Assembly: GCA_034509735.1 (NCBI GenBank)
Contig: JACGWO010000002.1
Location: 43,107,702 to 43,171,701 of the forward strand
DNA: 64,000 nt
DNA from: Sesamum alatum
Taxonomy: Eukaryota; Streptophyta; Magnoliopsida; Lamiales; Pedaliaceae
Direction of reading: 5' to 3'
Part shown: piece by piece, positions 57,421-64,000 of the stretch
Position numbering within the stretch: the first letter of the stretch is position 1
Layout: every line of letters starts with the position of its first letter
Program-made: the position numbers and the translations under genes
Notes under the pieces: model-generated
The model's database searches: none
What the model was told of the DNA's origin: nothing
What the model saw: the letters and a program-made list of their open reading frames with translations, nothing else

Positions 57421-58562
57421 AACTCTGGGGTTCCTTCCTCTTCTCAGGCCGCGTGCAATCCTGAGTCCTCTTTGGGCCTTTTTTTGGTTGGGCTCATCGT
57501 TGGATCGTGTGTATTTTAAGGTTTCAGGGGTATTATTATGGTGGAATTGGGAGTGTTTTTGTATGGTAAAATGTGTGTATTTACAACGTATTTTATATAT
57601 AAAAATAACTTATATACCCTCATAGATAATTTAATATTACTGATATATCCATAAGTAGCTTTGGTCACAACAATCTTAGACTCTTTTCTAGATTATTGAA
57701 TTAATTGCAATTAATTTAATGAAAGTATATACAAAACTTAATTAATATCAAATTGACTAAGTTTATTCAACAGAACTCGTAAAATCTTACACATAAATCC
57801 TTTAAAAGTTTATAAGATGTTAAAATTTATTTTTCAAAAAAAACTTTTAAATAAAATCATGACACTTATAAAGACGTTAGTAATAACAATTCTGAAATTG
57901 ATTGTTGAAACTGTAGGTGTTTGTTAAAATGCTACAAATAAGTTAAATTTATTTTAAAAAGATTTATCAAATATTTTATAATATTTTATAAAATTACAAA
58001 CATCTTATAAAATATTTTTACAGACGTGAACGTATGTGATGATTTCTATATTGACCAAAAATAGTTGAAAGAAGAAAGAAAGGAAGGAGAAGAGTTTTTT
58101 TTTTTTTTTTTTTTTTTTGTCAATTTGCAAGATTTTTTATAAGGATACTATTGTAATGGATAGAGATGCCAACTGTCATCATTGAATAACAAATGTACAA
58201 ACATGTACTAGAAAACAAACAATGTTGTCGTAGTAAGTAGGGTAGTACTTGTCTATTTCTTACTTGCTAACATTTTATAAAATTAGCATCTATCCACATA
58301 GTTCCTGCGAGCATATTAAAAAAAAATAATAGTGTGAAAAGAAGGAAAAAAAAATTGTGAAAAGAAACAAATATAACATGAGGGGAAGGAAAAAGACGAA
58401 AACACAAGAAGAAAGAAGTTTGTGAAAAGAAAAAAATGTGGAGTGGGGTGAAAGTGAAAAAAAAAATTGTGAATGTGAGTTTATTTGGAAATACTATTAT
58501 AACCACATTTTATTGAATCGGTGGATTGAATTAAAGGATAAATTTAAATATTTAAAATTGGA

Positions 58563-58786
58563 AAAAATGCAATTACCCCCTTGTAATATGCAAAATGTGC
58601 AAAAAAATCCTGTGAAAAAATAAATAGCAATTTATCCCTTGTATTTTAAAAAATGGAGCAAAAAACCCCTTGTGAGGGGGTTGTTTGCTGCATTTGAATA
58701 ACACAGAGGGATAAATTGCTAGTTATTTTTTCACATGGGGGTAATTGCTCATTTTAGTTAACACATGGGGGCAAATTGCATTTAAC
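58563..58786. mobile_element. MITE family B, copy B3
   Basis: Left ATGCAATTACCCCCTTGTAA, right ACATGGGGGCAAATTGCATT, with internal 'aatagcaatttatccc' and its complement 'ggataaattgctagttatt'. About 224 bp hairpin related to B2. Confidence 0.7.
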
Positions 58787-60229
58787 TCATTTGAAATTTG
58801 TACGATAGCATGTTGTCAATTATAATAGCATAGATAATTCGAGAATTCTTTATTGGTTTTGAAGAGCTGATCCTAACATCTTACTTTCGATTTTATAAGT
58901 TAATTTTCTAAATATTTATCAAATATTTTTTAATATATAATAAGTTTTTAAATATTTTATAAGATGTTTTCAGGAGTTTATAAGCTCACTTAAATTCTCT
59001 CTTCATAATGATATGAGAAATGACAATTTATAGACGCTAATTTGTGGGAAGAACGAAAATTTAAACAAAATTAAATATAATTGAAGAGACTTTTTATTTA
59101 TGAATAATGGGGTAATAAAAACTAAAATGAGAATTCTTTGCAGTTTGAACCTTGGATGTCGATCTTTTTTTTTTACCTAATCTTCCATGAAAAAAAAATA
59201 AATTTTATTGGATTTTATCAATGTTATATTTTACTTCCTTTCCACTTATTATTTGAAACTAACACATTTTGTTTAATAATTTAACTTTTTATACACATTC
59301 ACTTTTTTGCTTCTACTAAATGAGTTCGGATAATATTTTTTTATTTTTTTTACTTGAATCGATCACAGTTATATATATTTCAAGCACGAACAAGTAATAC
59401 ACGTCAGTTATTAATTTTAAATATGTAAAATTAATCAACAACTACTATTACGATAGATTAATAATTACTATTAAAATAGATCAATAGTCAATAACGACGG
59501 ACCGACTTAATTCTTTGATGCGATCTTGGATGAACTCTTTTTAGATGGGTTGTGAAATGGAAGGGCCCATTGTAAGATTGCTGGTTTGATGGGCCCATTG
59601 ATGTGAGTTATGGGCCAAGGCCCGTTTAGTGCTTGAGTCTATTTGGGTCAATCTCATGGAAGAAACGCTCCATTTTCCACATGAATATAAAAATAAGAAA
59701 CTCTTTATAGAAACTCAAAAAATTAAGAAATTTGGATGAAAAATATTGTGTAAAAAAATTATTAAATTCTAATCAAATTTTCAATCACGACGAACAGCGC
59801 ATCCGATGCTGAGGTTGTATATTGGTAGACCAAACAAAAAAGTAAAGAACCATAGTTTGACCCACTTAAAATAAAATATTAAATAATATATGTCATATTT
59901 ATTTCTCTTCTTGATCAAAGAAAAATCAAATGCATAATAAAACTCAGATAAGTTGTATGGGACAGCCCAATGATTCGGACACAAGATTTCTTTATGGAGG
60001 TTTTTTGTGTTAGAATTTTGGATATATACGTGTGTTGGGTACTTGAATATTTAAAAAAAAATTATGTTGTGTTTGAATCAATAATCCATTCAATATAACG
60101 TTATTTGAAATCTTTACTTTAAATCGATCATTCGAATTCACGTAATTCCATCCAAATGCAGCTTTGGATGAATCATTTGAGGGCTTGGTCAAATAGATGA
60201 ATTTCCTCAATTATGATACGAACCTAAAG

Positions 60230-60440
60230 GGAAAAATGCAAGTAACCCCCTATGATATTGCAAACGAATAAATTATCTCCTTATAAAAAAATAAGTAGCA
60301 ATTCAGTCCTCTATATTCTTTAAAATGAATCAATTTACCTCTTATATTCTTTAAGATGAAGCAATTTACCCCCCTAAAATTTCTACAAAAGAATAACTTA
60401 CTCATTTGCAATATAACATTGGGTAATTGCTTAAACCCCA
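60230..60440. mobile_element. MITE family B, copy B4 (rearranged)
   Basis: Left 'aatgcaagtaaccccctatgatattgca', internal 'agtagcaattcagtcc' and 'gaagcaatttacccccc', right 'gcaatataacattgggtaattgc'. Diverged relative of B1-B3, ends about 230 bp before the SH3P1 TATA box. Confidence 0.55.
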
Positions 60441-60664
60441 AACCTAAATTTAAGTATAATGGAAGGGTTGGAATCCTACTCAATCCCAATGAAGCCATAG
60501 TACAAAGAAAAGGGACACACATGAACATGATGGGATGAAGTGGGCAACATAGTTGGTTCACGTGCTCACAATCTTGAAGAACAAAATACAAGAAAAGCTT
60601 TTACACAGCCAATAAAGACGACTTTTTTACCAAAATTTCTGCCCATAAATTCTCTACCTTTCTT

Positions 60665-60673
60665 GTTATAAAT
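60665..60673 (+). promoter_or_regulatory. TATA box of the SH3P1-like gene
   Basis: TTATAAATA in the context CTTGTTATAAATAAATTAC, about 230 bp before the ATG. Confidence 0.55.
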
Positions 60674-60897
60674 AAATTACTTTGTCCCACTTGAGCTGGG
60701 ATTGTGGGGCAGTTGAATTCCAACTCCCACTTTCACCGACACCTGCCCTTACACTTTACCTTTTCTTGTCCAAGAACTCTTCTGTATTCCAAAAACAAAC
60801 AGCCCACTACTCTTCTATCATTGCTTCATCCACTTCCTTCCTGTGTATGAACCTTTGTGTGTGATTTTTGAGTAGTTTTGATGTTGTGTTTGCTAAC

Positions 60898-63800
60898 ATG
60901 GAGGCTATAAAGAAGCAAGCAAGTAAATTAAGAGAACAAGTGGCTAGGCAGCAACAGGTATGAAATTCTTCTTCTTGAATGTTATTGATTGGAAAGTTTT
61001 TATCTTTGAGGAAATCGGATTCAGGTGGAATTAGATTCTGGTGTTTGAATTTGATCATGTTGTTCTGTGAAGAAAGTTTGTTCTTGCCACAAGGGTAAAG
61101 GTATACTACAGTTTTGTTCTAGTTTTAGTTTTCTTTGTTTGTTTTCCTGGAGGGGTTGATTTTTTTTATGTTCTTGGGCATTTGTTTCTGAGTCTTTGTG
61201 TGTTTGAATTTGATATATATCCTTCATGTCCTAAATTATTGTTAGCCAATTATGTCTTTAGTTCTAAAGTTGGAAAGGAGTTACAAGAAATGTTTAAATC
61301 TTTTGTGTAATTTTCTGCGCCTAAGTCCACCTGATGGATCTCAATCATGGTTCAGAGTATCGGCAGATAATATCTGAATACTTTATAATTTTACTAATTC
61401 TTTTTAGAATTTTTTAAGCATCTTATAATTATTTGTTTCGTATCGCCCAATAATATCTTGATAAGCCGCCACCGACGAGGAACACTACTCTGTGATATTA
61501 TCGCGGATACTGCAAACTTTGAACCATGTTCCCAATACAGTCATGGTTATGATTTGGATACTCATTCTATTCTAGCAAAGGTGACAGGATGATGAACCAT
61601 CATATTTCTAATTGATAGTCTGAGATGTTAGTTCCTTTGATCCCAAAAGCGCAAGAGAGGGAACTGTAAGCTGAACCTCATTTGACACAATTTGGAGATT
61701 CAAGAACGCATGTACCTTTCGTTAATCATTCTAATGAGTTTTCTTCTGAAGTTGCTGCTCATATATAGTAGGGAGAACGGATGAGCGGTTATTGAGGTGG
61801 TCTGTTGATTTTGGTCTTTAATCGTTACGTTTCGCTGGCAGACAATACTTAGACAACTGGGGCAGTTGGGTCATGGAGGGGTTATGATTGATGAAGCTGA
61901 CGTGCAACTCCATCAGCAACTACAGAACTTATACAAATCTACAAGGGCAGCGAAGGTAAACTTGTGGAGGCATTTCTTTCTACCTCTGATTGGGTCAAGT
62001 GGTTCCTGAATCTAATGAATTGTCCTATATAACCTCAGCAGTCACATTTAAGGAGCTTTTTGTTGCACAGCATTTCCAGAGGGATATTGTACGTGGATTG
62101 GATGGGTTCGTTTCGACAAGCAAAAAGCAAATGGAGATAGGTGTGTGGTCTTGTGCCTTTCTCTTGAGTTTTTCTCCAGTGACGAGTGGGACAGATAAAT
62201 TTCAGCTTTGCTTTGTAGCTAGGAAGTTGGCTGAAGATTGTTGCAAGTATGGAATCGAAAATCAAGATTCTGATTCTCCCCTTGCAAGGATTGCCCAGGG
62301 TTTCGGTACCTCACATGCCTCGATGGAAGATCAGAGAGAAACAATGCTTGCGATTCTTGGTTATCAGGTAAAGCAGTTGCTGATGTATTGAGAAATCAAG
62401 TAGAATGAAAGTGCTTCTTTAAAAATCTGAACATTCTTCCAGTTTTTGTTCGGTCCTATGCACCTTTTCAAGAAACAGTTTGACTCGTGCTGCGTAGAAA
62501 CACAAGAATCTTGGCCGGTTAAAAAAGCATTAGCATCTGTTAAACTATGAATGCACAAGTTCTCGTTAAGAAAACTTATGCACTGTAACAAATATTGAAG
62601 TTTGCTGATCCCCTAGGTTTCAGAGCCACTTCGTGCACTGATAAATGGTGCTCCTCTGGAAGATGCTCGTCATTTGACTCACCAGTATGATAGAATGCGG
62701 CAAGAATTTGAAATTCAGGTTTGTCCTTTCTTTCGTCTTTTGGTGAACTTCATTTTGGTGTTAAATAATGGTTCAACCTGTGACTTCTAAACTACCGTTT
62801 AGGCAGCTGAAGTAATAAGACGGCAATCAAAGTCCAGAGATATTTCCGCTGAAAGCGCCTTAAAGCTTAAAAGTGCTGAGAAAAAGCTGACGGAGATCAA
62901 GTCTTCCATGCTGGCTCTTGGAAGAGAAGCTACTGCTGCTATGTTGTCCGTAGAGGATCAGCAACAGGAGACAACTTTCCAAAAGCTTCTCATCATGGTA
63001 CCAACGTTTCACTGAGATAATCTTTTTTTGCACTATGGAATCTTACATAAGGTTTGCACATAGGTCGATGCTGAGAGATCTTATCATCGAAATGTTGTTG
63101 CTATCTTGGAGAAGCTGCATTCTGAGGTCTGTTATATATCTCCTTCTTTTACATATATTCACTTATTCAGATGACGATGTCAAACTGCATTCTTTCAGAG
63201 CAGATAAAATTAGTTATAATATCATATTTTTACTTTTATGCTTCATCTTCTTCTCCTCTCCTTGTTTCCTTATCACATCAATGTTTTACTGTTAGATGAT
63301 TCTCGAGGAGCAAATGGAAGAATCTTCCTTGCAATCAGAAATTCCACCAATGGACGAGAATATTCCATCTCCTAATAATGGGACTGTTTCAAATAGTCCT
63401 CATGGTCAGGATGACGAGGATAAAGGTGATAACTACTTCATTTCGAAGGTAATTCTTTTTCACGATTTAAGTGCTTCACACTGGGCCTCCTACGAATTTA
63501 GCTATTTCTCAACCTATTCAATCTTGTCAATCTGTAGGCACGGCATCCTTGTGTACTTTATAATATTCATACTTTTGTCAGGTCATACACCCATTTGATG
63601 CTCAAGCAGATGGAGAGCTAAGTCTTGAAATTGATGATTGTGTTGTAGTTCGTCAGGTATTAAAATGCGTTAACAAGCTTATTTCGGGCTATCTCTATTA
63701 AGAATTTCATAGTTGTTACTGCTTTTCTGCATCATGTCTCTTCTCCGGATATCTTGATCAATACAGAATACACGATTCATACATCTTCTGTGAATCTCAT

Positions 63801-64000
63801 CTTTCAGTTTGTGTTCTAGTTTCCAATTTCAAATTATTTGCGCTTTTATATCAACTTTGTGGCGGTGCTACGAGCATTTTTCAAGAGAATTAAAAGGCCT
63901 TGATATGACTTGATTCTTTATTTGCTACTTGTGATTTTCTAATTGCTCGTGTAGGTGACTTCAAATGGATGGTCCGAAGGAGAATGCAAAGGTAAAGCCG
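60898..64000 (+). CDS. SH3 domain-containing protein, SH3P1-like (3' end outside window)
   Basis: Plant SH3P protein: N-terminal BAR-like coiled-coil region plus C-terminal SH3 domain. The family works in clathrin-mediated trafficking and, for SH3P2, autophagosome formation. Exons 60898-60957, 61842-61955, 62071-62140, 62219-62367, 62617-62718, 62803-62997, 63064-63126, 63296-63448, 63582-63656 and 63955-64000, all in frame. Motifs: start MEAIKKQASKLREQVARQQQ; QRDIVRGLDGF; ALINGAPLEDARHL; YDRMRQEFEIQ; SVEDQQQETTFQKLL; then the SH3 start VIHPFDAQADGELSLEIDD and SNGWSEGECKGKA at the window edge. VIHPFDAQADGELSL favours SH3P1 over SH3P2. Only about 25 C-terminal SH3 residues and the tail are missing. 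Confidence 0.93.

Larger units (their letters stand above)
54999..60665. other. Long intergenic region before the SH3P1-like gene
   Basis: No gene recognised over 5.7 kb. AT-rich apart from an LTR-like block at 56.85-57.56 kb. Contains an A/T-run at 58096-58119 and MITE copies at 58563 and 60230. TGGGCC/GGGCCC motifs at 59560-59640 are typical of plant promoters, but no gene starts there. Confidence 0.4.

Noticed and set aside
57398..57625. 75-residue plus-strand ORF
   Set aside because: Lies at the edge of an LTR-like fragment; matches no retrotransposon protein and has no supporting signals.

Overview
This is a nuclear segment of a flowering plant, almost certainly a eudicot. The genes are split by GT-AG introns, several have TATA boxes 50-240 bp upstream, and the products are plant-specific: a plant pectin acetylesterase, a class VII receptor-like cytoplasmic kinase, nepenthesin-type aspartic proteases, an F-box/FBD protein and a plant SH3/BAR-like protein. 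The intergenic DNA is very AT-rich and full of small DNA transposons. I cannot fix the species; an asterid is a guess.

Layout: 606-3289 (minus) pectin acetylesterase, 12 coding exons. 4.1-11.4 kb is a gene-free stretch of MITEs and a short Helitron. 11516-15321 (plus) is a CCR4-type exo/endonuclease of the HESPERIN/CCR4-4 type, 10 exons. 17654-17767 (plus) is a 37-residue OST4 subunit gene with its intron directly before the ATG. 18694-20909 (minus) is a RIPK/PBL-like cytoplasmic kinase. 21-27.6 kb holds Helitrons, MITEs, microsatellites and one small unrecognised ORF (25512-25787, minus). 27629-28333 (plus) is a 234-residue unrecognised plant protein. 34682-36043 and 40056-41423 (plus) are tandem intronless CDR1-like aspartic proteases lying in a larger segmental duplication. 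42768-44212 (minus) is an F-box/FBD/LRR gene. 45813-50732 is a Mutator-like element (MULE) with long terminal inverted repeats and a perfect 9-bp target duplication; it carries a broken transposase and, in divergent orientation, a broken plant-mobile-domain (PMD) gene. 51886-53518 is a giant fold-back repeat. 54-60.6 kb holds further repeats. 60898-64000 (plus) is the 5' part of an SH3P1-like gene cut by the window edge.

The genes are independent housekeeping, signalling and defence genes, not a pathway. The gene set includes SH3P1-like, CDR1-like protease and HESPERIN-like genes, which as I recall also lie close together in Arabidopsis (At1g31440, At1g31450, At1g31500). That points to an ancient syntenic block.

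The most notable system is the MULE-PMD element: a complete, relatively recent insertion by its exact target duplication, whose two gene cargoes are both decayed. Next are a readable nest of transposons at 38.5-39.2 kb and the 1.6-kb multi-armed fold-back. Intron coordinates were worked out by hand from splice signals and reading-frame closure.
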